NCBI GenBank assembly: GCA_019694595.1
Contig: JAIBBQ010000007.1
Span: 1-64,000, forward strand
Reading direction: 5' to 3'
From: Myxococcaceae bacterium
GTDB taxonomy: Bacteria; Myxococcota; Myxococcia; Myxococcales; Myxococcaceae
Length of the DNA: 64,000 bases
Both the position numbers and the translations under genes were made by a program. How positions within the stretch are numbered: position 1 is the stretch's first letter; every line of letters begins with the position of its first letter. Below are positions 57,219-64,000 of this stretch, piece after piece. The notes under the pieces were generated by a model, which did no database searches, was not told the origin of the DNA, and was given only the letters and a program-made list of their open reading frames with translations.

Positions 57219-59602
57219 TTGACCCTCCGGACGATGCGGCCGTCTTCGACGCCCACGGCCACCGCGAGGCGGGTGGGGTTCTCGCAGAAGGCGCGCTCCT
57301 GCGACGTCACGTTGCCGCACACCACGTCGCCGGCGAGCGCCTCGCGGCAGCTGCACTTTCCGAGTGCGGGGCCGGGCGGCACCATCGCCACGCACTCCGC
57401 CACCGCGTCCGAGTGCTTGAGCCGGCACGCCCCTTCACCGCGGAAGGCCTGCTGGCAGGTGCAGTCGCCCGGGCGGGGCATCTTGAGCGCGTCCTGATAG
57501 GTCGAGGTCGTCTTGCAGTAGGAGATCTCCTGCGAGTCGACCTGCCACTTGCCGTCGAGCAGGGCGCCGCAGCGCTGGCCGTTGGAGCCCACCATGTTGC
57601 CCATGGCGTCGAGCTTGGCGGCGAGCAGGTCGTCGCAGGTGCAGAAGCTCTGCAGGTAGCCGATGAGCGAGTCGCGCAGGGGGATGCCGGTCTCGATGCG
57701 GGTGGTGTTGCGCTTGAGCACCACGAAGCCGGAGCCGCCGCGCGCGATGTAGTCGTTCACCGCCACGCGGTAGGTGGCGTACGGGTCGATGGGCGAGCCG
57801 TTGATGACCACGTTGGTGCCCGGGTGGGCCCAGCAGCGGCCGCCGGTGACGTCGTCGAGGCACTGCCACACCGCGCGGCCGGTGCGATCGTCCTGCGGGC
57901 AGTCGGGGTGGCTCTTGTCCTTCTCCACCGCCTTCTTGGGGTCGCACGCCAGCCGCAGGAGGTTGAGCTGGGCCTGGGCGCAGTCCATGGTGAAGCGGAC
58001 GCCCGAGACCTGCGCCTGGGAGATGCAGCCGCGGGTGGCGGAGCGCTCGGAGATGAAGTCGAACATCTCCTGCATCTCGCTGCCCGAGAGGTACATGATG
58101 TTGATCGTGTTCTCGAAGGGGAACACGTTGAACATCGCTTCCTGGGTGAGCAGGCCGGCGTAGAGGTTGTCGCGGATGCCGAGCGAGTTGGTGACCGCGA
58201 CCTCGGCTTCGACCCGGCGGCGCTTGCGCATCGAGTCCGCGGCGATGTTGCCCAGAGGCGAGTCGCCGCCGCTCGAGTTGTTGCGGCGGGCGATGTCGCG
58301 CGGCGCGTAGCCGAACAGCGAGGTGAGCGAGAGCTTGAAGTCGAGGTCGACGATGTACGGCTGCAGGAGCTGGGTGACGTCCTTGCTTTCCTGTTTGGTG
58401 CACTCGTTGATCGCCGCGCGCACCTGCGGGTCGCGGATGAAGGCGCCCACCGGCCAGAACTTGGCCTTGTAGTAGTCGTGCATCGCGTCGGAGCACCACA
58501 GCGAGTCGACCGGGAAGACGCGGTACGAGTGGCTGATGACTTCGGCCTGCTCGCCGCCGCGCTCCTGGGGCATCTGCACCACCAGGTCCATGCGGGCGAG
58601 GTACTTCGAGAAGGCGCCGCCGTGGCTCAGGATCACCTTGCGGCCGGTGGGGTCGGTGAGCAGCTGCGGCGGGTTGAGCACGATGTGCAGGTGCCCGCCG
58701 AGGATGAGATCGATGCCGCTGACGCCGGGGATCTTCACCCGCACCACCGACTTGGGATCGTAGATGGTGCCGAACCACTCGAGGATCTCCCAGCGGTTGG
58801 CGTCGCGGTTCAGGTATTGCTGGATCTTCCCGTACTCGTAGAAGGCCTCGTAGCCCTGCACCAGGTCCTGGTCCTCGGTGAGGCCGGCGTGGCTCACCAC
58901 CACCACCAGGTCGGTCACCGGCTTGAGCAGCTCGACGTACGCGCGCGCGGCCTCGTTCTGCTCCAGCGGCGTGGCCTGCAGCGAGTTGCCGCCTTCGACC
59001 AGGGAGTTGAGCGAGCTGATGTTCGCCATGCCCACGATGCCCACGCGGACGCCGCCCATGTCCTTGATGGTGTACGGCTCGGTGTAGAGCTGGGTCTGGT
59101 TGGAATCGAGCTGGCGGTAGTCGTCCCACGCGAAGTTGGCGGCCAGCACCGGGAAGGTGGCCTGGTTCTTCAGCTGGGTGGTGAAGTTGAGCGCGCCGGC
59201 GTCGAACTCGTGGTTGCCGATCACCGCGGCGTCGAGGCGCACGCGCGAGAGGAACTTGTATTCCACCTCGCCGGAGTTGACGTTGAAGATGGGGGCGCCC
59301 TGGAAGCTGTCGCCGGAGTCGAGGTGCAGCACGCGCTCCGAGTTGGCGCGCTCGCGGGCGATCAGCGCGCCCAGCCGGGCCACGCCGCCGAACGGCCCAG
59401 CCTCGGGAATGAGGCCCAGGTCGACGTCGGTCGCCAGCGGCGAGAAGTCGTACGGCAGGAGCCGGGAGTGAATGTCGGTGGTGTGCAGGAAAGTCAGGCG
59501 CACCTGCTGGCCGGCCAGGTTGGTCGGCCGCCCCTCGAGCAGGGGCATGCAGGACAGCACCTGGGTGGCCACCATGATGAGCGGCAGGAGCGGTCGAGTC
59601 AC
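57215..59602 (-). CDS. 5'-nucleotidase/2',3'-cyclic phosphodiesterase-type lipoprotein
   Basis: A 795-residue surface enzyme of the UshA/CpdB-type metallophosphatase family, hydrolysing nucleotides or cyclic phosphates for phosphate and nucleoside salvage. Dinuclear metal ligands are visible: FLHTTDIHSRL, VLHLDSGDSFQGAPIFN, AAVIGNHEFDAGAL, VVVVSHAGL and LILGGHLHIVL. The C-terminal 5'-nucleotidase domain has NIAADSMRKRR, FVFPFEN-like FNVFPFENTINIMYLSGSEM and VNDYIARGGSGFVVLKRN. A Cys-rich C-terminal tail (CTCQQAFRGEGACRL; CSCREALAGDVVC) is an addition. GTG 59602 with AAGGA just upstream gives a short signal peptide with lipobox VLSC (Cys18). An alternative GTG at 59614 adds four residues. It is the first gene of the coupled operon. 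Confidence 0.9.
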   Translation of the reverse strand: MTRPLLPLIMVATQVLSCMPLLEGRPTNLAGQQVRLTFLHTTDIHSRLLPYDFSPLATDVDLGLIPEAGPFGGVARLGALIARERANSERVLHLDSGDSFQGAPIFNVNSGEVEYKFLSRVRLDAAVIGNHEFDAGALNFTTQLKNQATFPVLAANFAWDDYRQLDSNQTQLYTEPYTIKDMGGVRVGIVGMANISSLNSLVEGGNSLQATPLEQNEAARAYVELLKPVTDLVVVVSHAGLTEDQDLVQGYEAFYEYGKIQQYLNRDANRWEILEWFGTIYDPKSVVRVKIPGVSGIDLILGGHLHIVLNPPQLLTDPTGRKVILSHGGAFSKYLARMDLVVQMPQERGGEQAEVISHSYRVFPVDSLWCSDAMHDYYKAKFWPVGAFIRDPQVRAAINECTKQESKDVTQLLQPYIVDLDFKLSLTSLFGYAPRDIARRNNSSGGDSPLGNIAADSMRKRRRVEAEVAVTNSLGIRDNLYAGLLTQEAMFNVFPFENTINIMYLSGSEMQEMFDFISERSATRGCISQAQVSGVRFTMDCAQAQLNLLRLACDPKKAVEKDKSHPDCPQDDRTGRAVWQCLDDVTGGRCWAHPGTNVVINGSPIDPYATYRVAVNDYIARGGSGFVVLKRNTTRIETGIPLRDSLIGYLQSFCTCDDLLAAKLDAMGNMVGSNGQRCGALLDGKWQVDSQEISYCKTTSTYQDALKMPRPGDCTCQQAFRGEGACRLKHSDAVAECVAMVPPGPALGKCSCREALAGDVVCGNVTSQERAFCENPTRLAVAVGVEDGRIVRRVK

Positions 59603-59689
59603 GGCGTCCTTCACCTGGTTCCAGCGGCCCTTGAGAGAATCGAACGGCGGCGCCCGTATGCGTGACCAAGCTGGTAAACGCAAGCGCCG

Positions 59690-60358
59690 ATGAGCGTGAC
59701 ACCCGTTCGTGACATCGAGATCGTCGAGGACTTCTCTTCCACCGCGCGGTGCGACGAAGGCTTCCTCTGGGTGCGGCGGCTGCGGGCCCGCAACCTGCGG
59801 GCAGACGGCACCCACTCGGCGGTCTACCGCATCGACGTGGTGGACCGGCCCAAGCTCGACGCGGTGGCGGTGCTGGTCTGGCGGCAGGGGCCGTCGGGGC
59901 CCGAGTTCCTCACCCGGACCAACCTCCGGCCGGCGGCCCATTTCCGAAAGGACCTGAAGCCGGTGGTGCCCGATCCGCGCTCGCACCTGTTCTGCGAGGA
60001 GATCGTCGCCGGGCTCCTCGAGCCCGGGGAAGACGGACTGCCGGGCCTCAAGGCGCGCGCCGCCGCGGAGGTGCTGGAAGAGGCGGGCTTCGCGGTGTCG
60101 GCGGACGCGATCGTCGTGCTGGGGCAGCCGTTCTTCGTGGCCCCGGGCATCCTCTCGGAGAAGATCTTCGTGTCGGCGGTGGACGTCACCGGCCTCGCGC
60201 AGACCGAGCCCGAAGGTGACGGGAGCCCGCTCGAAGAAGGCGGCGTGCTGCGGTGGCGCACGGAAGCGTCGCTGCGGCAGGCGATCGCCGACGGCACGGT
60301 GATGGACGCCAAGACCGAGCTCGCGCTGGAGCGCTGGAAGGCGTCGCGCGCCAGGTAG
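59690..60358 (+). CDS. Nudix hydrolase-family protein with altered Nudix box
   Basis: A 222-residue protein with the Nudix fold, related to ADP-sugar pyrophosphatases. The Nudix box GEDGLPGLKARAAAEVLEEA, followed by GF, keeps EVLEEAG, but the Arg of the canonical REUxEExGU is replaced by Ala. The preceding GLLEPGE loop is present. The metal-binding Glu pair is retained, so catalysis is possible but weakened. The C-terminus has LSEKIFVSAVDVTGLAQTEP, as in ADP-ribose hydrolases. It is divergent from the nucleotidase gene across 87 bp, which fits a nucleotide-salvage theme. Confidence 0.83.
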   Translation: MSVTPVRDIEIVEDFSSTARCDEGFLWVRRLRARNLRADGTHSAVYRIDVVDRPKLDAVAVLVWRQGPSGPEFLTRTNLRPAAHFRKDLKPVVPDPRSHLFCEEIVAGLLEPGEDGLPGLKARAAAEVLEEAGFAVSADAIVVLGQPFFVAPGILSEKIFVSAVDVTGLAQTEPEGDGSPLEEGGVLRWRTEASLRQAIADGTVMDAKTELALERWKASRAR

Positions 60359-60439
60359 GGCGTCAGGACCGTTTCCCCAACGATTGCCGGGAAGTGGAGC
60401 GACTCGATCGCCGCTGGTAGAAGCTCGGACAGGCTGCCC

Positions 60440-62026
60440 ATGGCGAACGATCCCGGACCCGGTGTGGGGGGTGGCGCGCTGGTGACGCCGGTGCTGTTCT
60501 CGACGGCGCCGAGCGCGCGCGGGCCCGACCCGCTCATCGGCCAGAAGATCGGCAACTACGAGATCTTCAGGGTGCTGGGGCAGGGCGGCATGGGCGTCGT
60601 CTACCAGGCGCGGCACGTGCTGATGAGCAGCGGTCGAGCGGCGATCAAGGTGCCGCACGTCGACGTCTGGAAGGACACGACGTACCAGGAGCACTTCTTC
60701 AAGGAAGCCGACATCCTCTTCCGGCTGCGGCACCGCAACATCGTGCGCGCGACCGAGTACGTGGCGCTGCCCGACGGGCGCTACTGCCTGGTGATGGAGT
60801 TCGTGCACGGGCGGACGCTGTCCGACGTGCTCGAGGAGACCACCCGCGAGGTCGACGGCCTGGAGACGCTCTTCGCCAAGGCGCAGGAGCCGCGGGTGGC
60901 GCTGCGGTGGGCGATCCAGATCGCGGAGGCGCTGGCGGCCGCGCACGAGGCGGGCGTGGTGCACCGCGACCTCAAGCCGGCCAACGTGATCGTCGACGAG
61001 CAGGAGACGGTGCGCATCGCCGACGTCGACGCCGCGGTGGTGCGGCTCTACGACTTCGGGCTCGCGAGCCAGCCCGTCATTCACCTCACCGGTGGGCCGC
61101 TGGCGACGCTGCGCGCCGGAACGCCGGCCTACCTCGCGCCCGAGCAAGCGCGCGGGCAGAAGACCGACTCGCGCACCGACCTCTACAGCTTCGGCGTGGT
61201 GCTCTTCGAGCTGCTGACCGGGCGGTTGCCGTTCAGTGGCGACGAGAAGCGGCTGTGCGAGTCGCACGCCTACGTCGCGGCGCCGAAGCTGCGCACGCTC
61301 GCGCCCGAGCTCCCCGAGGAGCTCGAGAGCCTGGTCGCCCGGCTGCTGGCGAAGAACCCCGACGACCGCCCGCAGTCGGCACAGGCGGTGCGGTCGGACC
61401 TGGAGACGCGGCTCAAGCAGCTCGAGAACCGCGTCGAGCGCACCGCGGTGGGGCCGAACCCGCTGCTCGAGGCGGGCGAGCGTCCGGTACCCGACACGCT
61501 GCGGCTGCCTCCCCGTACCGGTGGTGCCGCAGGGCGCCGGTTCCCGGCGGTGCTCGGGCTCCTCATCTTCCTCGCCTCGGTGGTGGCGGGCTTCATCGCC
61601 TGGCGGCTGGGCCACGTGGACGCGGCGCCTGCAGTGGCGCCCGATCCGGTGGTGGTGGTGGTGCCTGGCCCGCCGGTGATGCCGGAGGTGCAGCGGCCCG
61701 CCGACCCGCCGCCTCCGCCGCCGGCGGTGGCAGAGGCCGACGAGCTGGCGAAGTTGCAGATCGCCGCCAAGCCTGCGGCGAAGGTGCCGGCGCCACAGGT
61801 GGTCATCAGCAAGTCCGACTGCGTGGTCGACGCGGCGTGGAAGCGCAGCGTGGAGGCGGACCTGCAGGCGATCGCGAAGAACGTTTCTGCCGAGCGTTTC
61901 GATGTGTATGAGCGCGAGCAAGGGCAGATCGCCAACCTCCTGGCCCAGTCCTCGACGTCGGAGGACTGCCAGAAGGTCGAGGCGCGGGTGCGCAAGCTGT
62001 CGGGGCTATTCCAGTCGAAGCCGTGA
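60440..62026 (+). CDS. Hanks-type Ser/Thr protein kinase, membrane-anchored
   Basis: A 528-residue kinase. The catalytic domain (about 38-305) has YEIFRVLGQGGMGVVYQARH (Gly loop), Lys in GRAAIKVPHV, HRDLKPANVIVD, an insert before the DFG motif (VVRLYDFGLASQ), AGTPAYLAPEQARGQKTDSR and DLYSFGVVLFELLTGRLPF. One membrane helix lies at about 367-390 (AVLGLLIFLASVVAGFIAWR), followed by a Pro/Val linker and a C-terminal helical periplasmic domain with two Cys (DCVVDAAWKRSVEADLQAIA; DCQKVEARVRKL). All catalytic residues are present, so it should be active. It begins an operon with two exported proteins; its stop overlaps the next frame closely. Confidence 0.92.
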   Translation: MANDPGPGVGGGALVTPVLFSTAPSARGPDPLIGQKIGNYEIFRVLGQGGMGVVYQARHVLMSSGRAAIKVPHVDVWKDTTYQEHFFKEADILFRLRHRNIVRATEYVALPDGRYCLVMEFVHGRTLSDVLEETTREVDGLETLFAKAQEPRVALRWAIQIAEALAAAHEAGVVHRDLKPANVIVDEQETVRIADVDAAVVRLYDFGLASQPVIHLTGGPLATLRAGTPAYLAPEQARGQKTDSRTDLYSFGVVLFELLTGRLPFSGDEKRLCESHAYVAAPKLRTLAPELPEELESLVARLLAKNPDDRPQSAQAVRSDLETRLKQLENRVERTAVGPNPLLEAGERPVPDTLRLPPRTGGAAGRRFPAVLGLLIFLASVVAGFIAWRLGHVDAAPAVAPDPVVVVVPGPPVMPEVQRPADPPPPPPAVAEADELAKLQIAAKPAAKVPAPQVVISKSDCVVDAAWKRSVEADLQAIAKNVSAERFDVYEREQGQIANLLAQSSTSEDCQKVEARVRKLSGLFQSKP

Positions 62027-62037
62027 AGGAGGCGTTC

Positions 62038-62964
62038 GTGTTTCGCAGCCTGGGGCTGGCGGTGGTGTTGATGGCGGTGGGGGCGTCGGCGCAGACCGAG
62101 CCGACGGTGGTGGGTTTCCCGCTGGTGCTGAAGAAGAAGCTGCCCGAGGACGCGGAGCGCGCGGTGGTGCGCGAGTACCGGCGGCTCATGGTGACCCAGA
62201 AGGGCATCGCGGTGCCGACGCTGAGCGCGTGGGACGCGGTGGTGTCCGAGCTCAAGCGCAACGACTGCGAGGAGCAGGACGACTGTCTGCGGCAGCTCGC
62301 GGTGACCGCGGGCACGCTCTACGCGGTGTTCGTGAAGGTCGATGCGAACCCGGAGCGGACGCGGGTGACGGCGAGCGGCCGCGTGGTGCGCAAGGACGGG
62401 CTCAAGGTGGTGGACTGGAAGAGCGTCGAGCTGCCGGCCGACGGCGGACTCGAGGCGGCGAGCAAGGCGGTACTGGCCAAGCTGTTCGAGGCGATGGCGC
62501 TGCCTGGACTGCCATCGTCGGTGCCGGCGGCGCCCGCGGTGGTGGCCGCGCCGGCCGAGGTGCCCACGCCGGCGAACCCGGCGGCGGTGGAGGCGCACCC
62601 GGTCGAGCCGAAGGTCGATCGCACGCTCACCACGGCGGCCTACGTGACGGGTGGCGGGGGCATTGTGATCACCGCGGTCGGGGTGGTGCTGCTCGGTACG
62701 GTGGCGTCGGACTCGAACCGGCTCGGCGTGCGCTCCGACGGCGTGGTGACCGCGCTGCCGAGCGACGACGCCAAGGCCACCGCGGCGTCGATGGGCACGC
62801 GCAGCGTGGCGGGCGGCGTGCTGGTGGGGGTGGGGACGGCGGCGATCGTGACCAGCGTGGTGATGTTCGTGCTGGGGAGCGACGAGCCCTTGTTCGGGAA
62901 GTGGGACGTGGCCGCGGTGCCGATGCGCGACGGGGCGTTCGCCTCGGTCTCGCGCTCGTTCTGA
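62038..62964 (+). CDS. exported/membrane protein downstream of Ser/Thr kinase, unknown function
   Basis: A 308-residue protein starting at GTG 62038, chosen because AAGGAGG at 62026-62032 lies 5 nt before it. An overlapping GTG at 62023 would have no such site. The signal peptide (FRSLGLAVVLMAVGASAQ) is followed by a compact domain (40-160) that contains VVSELKRNDCEEQDDCLRQL, a pattern seen in proteins that test lipoprotein or TPR partners. A Pro/Ala linker follows, then two further hydrophobic segments (YVTGGGGIVITAVGVVLLGT; VGVGTAAIVTSVVMFVLGS). It probably acts with the adjacent kinase at the membrane. Function unknown. Confidence 0.75.
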   Translation: MFRSLGLAVVLMAVGASAQTEPTVVGFPLVLKKKLPEDAERAVVREYRRLMVTQKGIAVPTLSAWDAVVSELKRNDCEEQDDCLRQLAVTAGTLYAVFVKVDANPERTRVTASGRVVRKDGLKVVDWKSVELPADGGLEAASKAVLAKLFEAMALPGLPSSVPAAPAVVAAPAEVPTPANPAAVEAHPVEPKVDRTLTTAAYVTGGGGIVITAVGVVLLGTVASDSNRLGVRSDGVVTALPSDDAKATAASMGTRSVAGGVLVGVGTAAIVTSVVMFVLGSDEPLFGKWDVAAVPMRDGAFASVSRSF

Positions 62965-62973
62965 GAGAGAGAC

Positions 62974-64000
62974 ATGCGGACCAACGGACGGATTCTCGCG
63001 CTGGTGGCAGTGCTCGGGCTGACGGCGTGCCCGCTGCCCAAGAAGTGCCAGGTCGACTCGGAGTGCAGCCCGGACGGCGTCTGCACCGGCGGCATCTGCT
63101 TCTTGCGGCCCGATGGCGGGACCGGTGGCGGCAGCGGAGGTGCCGGTGGAGGCGGGGCGACGGGAGGGGGGATGGGCGGGGGAGGGGTGGACCCGTGCCT
63201 GACGGTGGACTGCGCGCCGAACACGTTCTGCGTGAGTGACGGGGGCGCCTTCGGGTGCATCGCGGGCTTCACGGAACTGGCCTTCACGTCGCCTGACGCT
63301 GGGGCGGTGTACGGGAAGTCGCGGGAAGTGGCGGTGGAGGTGCAGCTGACGAGGGATGGGCGGACGTCGCTGCCGTTCCCTGGGGCCGTGGCGCTGGAGA
63401 GCCCGGTGGCGGTGACGCTGGGGGCGGTGGGCGGCGGGCGGTACGCGGGGAAGGTGGATGCCGGGGTGGTGAGCGAAGGCCCGGTGACGCTGCGGGCGAG
63501 CTTCGATGCGGGCTTCGCGGTGCTGACGGCGACGAGGCAGGTGGTGTCGGACCAGACGGCGCCGGTGGTGACGCTGTCGCTGTCACCTGCGCCGCTGCGA
63601 AGGGTGGGGACGGTGAGCGAGGGGGACCCTGCGGCGAACTACGCCTTCGCGTACCGGAGGGATGAGAAGGCGGAAGTGAGGGTGGAGGCGTCGGAGCCTG
63701 TGGTGGTGACTGCGGCCTCGTTGACGGGGCTCGATGCTGGCTTCACGAGCCTCGCGTCGTGCCAGCGTGGGTGTGACGCGGGCGTGTTCTGCGCTTGCTT
63801 CGAGGTGGACTGGGCGGCGTACCCGCTGAATGACTTCCGCGCGACGTATGCGCTGGCCGTGAAGCCGGTCGAGGACCTGGCGGGGAATGCGTCTGCGCCG
63901 AGCGCGCCGGTGACCGCGAGAGTTACGCGGTGGAAGTGGGCAAGCACGCTGACCACGTCCGGCGGGACGATTCAGAGCCCTGCCGTGGACGGGCAGGGGA
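62974..64000 (+). CDS. lipoprotein with Ig-like region, truncated by window end
   Basis: About 342 residues of a lipoprotein are visible (signal ILALVAVLGLTAC, Cys19, after MRTNGR), and it runs off the window. A short Cys module (CQVDSECSPDGVCTGGICFL) and a Gly-rich linker (about 47-72) precede a second Cys pair (CLTVDCAPNTFCVSDGGAFG). Then come two Ig-like beta units (SPDAGAVYGKSREVAVEVQL; DQTAPVVTLSLSPAPLRRVG) typical of myxobacterial surface proteins. GAGAGAGA precedes ATG 62974, and the gene is 9 nt after the preceding stop, so it belongs to the kinase operon. Confidence 0.8.
   Translation, partial: MRTNGRILALVAVLGLTACPLPKKCQVDSECSPDGVCTGGICFLRPDGGTGGGSGGAGGGGATGGGMGGGGVDPCLTVDCAPNTFCVSDGGAFGCIAGFTELAFTSPDAGAVYGKSREVAVEVQLTRDGRTSLPFPGAVALESPVAVTLGAVGGGRYAGKVDAGVVSEGPVTLRASFDAGFAVLTATRQVVSDQTAPVVTLSLSPAPLRRVGTVSEGDPAANYAFAYRRDEKAEVRVEASEPVVVTAASLTGLDAGFTSLASCQRGCDAGVFCACFEVDWAAYPLNDFRATYALAVKPVEDLAGNASAPSAPVTARVTRWKWASTLTTSGGTIQSPAVDGQG

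Noticed and set aside
62023..62037. GTG overlapping the kinase stop as start of the next protein
   Set aside because: AAGGAGG at 62026-62032 lies downstream of it and is placed correctly for GTG 62038, which also yields a cleaner signal peptide.

Overview
The window looks like a chromosome segment from a high-GC, Gram-negative member of Myxococcota, probably a cystobacterial relative; the family-level guess is weak. The reasons are the very high third-position GC, the abundance of signal-peptide lipoproteins rich in Asp-Gly-Gly and Gly-Cys-x-Cys motifs, Hanks-type kinases with [10 protein letters not shown] catalytic loops, a MYXO-CTERM-like tail on a matrixin protease, two-subunit glycyl-tRNA synthetase and many FHA proteins. 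Coding density is high. No gene-free stretch exceeds 300 bp; the longest is the 282 bp repeat-bearing gap at 48225-48506.

Layout. 1-6100: translation genes (ribosomal L25, L19, yraN, rsmI) with a degenerate-P-loop coiled-coil membrane protein, a small membrane protein and a lipoprotein between them. 6104-22020: a leftward five-gene operon, the most unusual part of the window. It encodes a secreted TcB/SpvB-RHS protein (2047 aa), a small Cys-rich lipoprotein, a 1925-aa lipoprotein with a helical body and a TcA-like C-terminus, another Cys-rich lipoprotein, and a HTH/TM/tail-fibre-like protein. A paralogue of the last protein is transcribed divergently at 22183-22944. 22953-26841: a vWA lipoprotein coupled to a lipoprotein of CCP tandem repeats, and a divergent lipoprotein. 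26903-33172: a Ser/Thr kinase with PEGA domain, glyQ-glyS, and a matrixin metalloprotease. 33359-36657: two lipoproteins of predicted beta-propeller or beta-rich type.

36731-43633: a partial Tad/Flp pilus-type locus wired to FHA domains (RHH-FHA protein, prepilin peptidase, CpaC secretin, FHA-CpaF ATPase, twin-FHA TM protein). Pilin, CpaB, TadB and TadC are not in the window. 43667-53605: polA, a GAF-GAF histidine kinase, a structured intergenic repeat, a TonB-like protein, a SpoIID-like protein, tRNA-Cys, an acyl-CoA dehydrogenase and a secreted protein. 53602-59602: a leftward, tightly coupled surface operon (5'-nucleotidase-like lipoprotein, large lipoprotein, outer-membrane barrel). 59690-64000: a Nudix protein, a second Ser/Thr kinase, a secreted protein and a truncated lipoprotein.

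Candidate new system. The 6104-22020 operon looks like an envelope-exported relative of the Tc (ABC) toxin complexes: TcB-type SpvB/RHS and TcA-type pieces are both given Sec or lipoprotein signals, which classical Tc toxins lack, and are accompanied by Cys-rich lipoproteins. The TcB assignment rests on strong sequence motifs. The TcA assignment is inferred from architecture and a short C-terminal resemblance.
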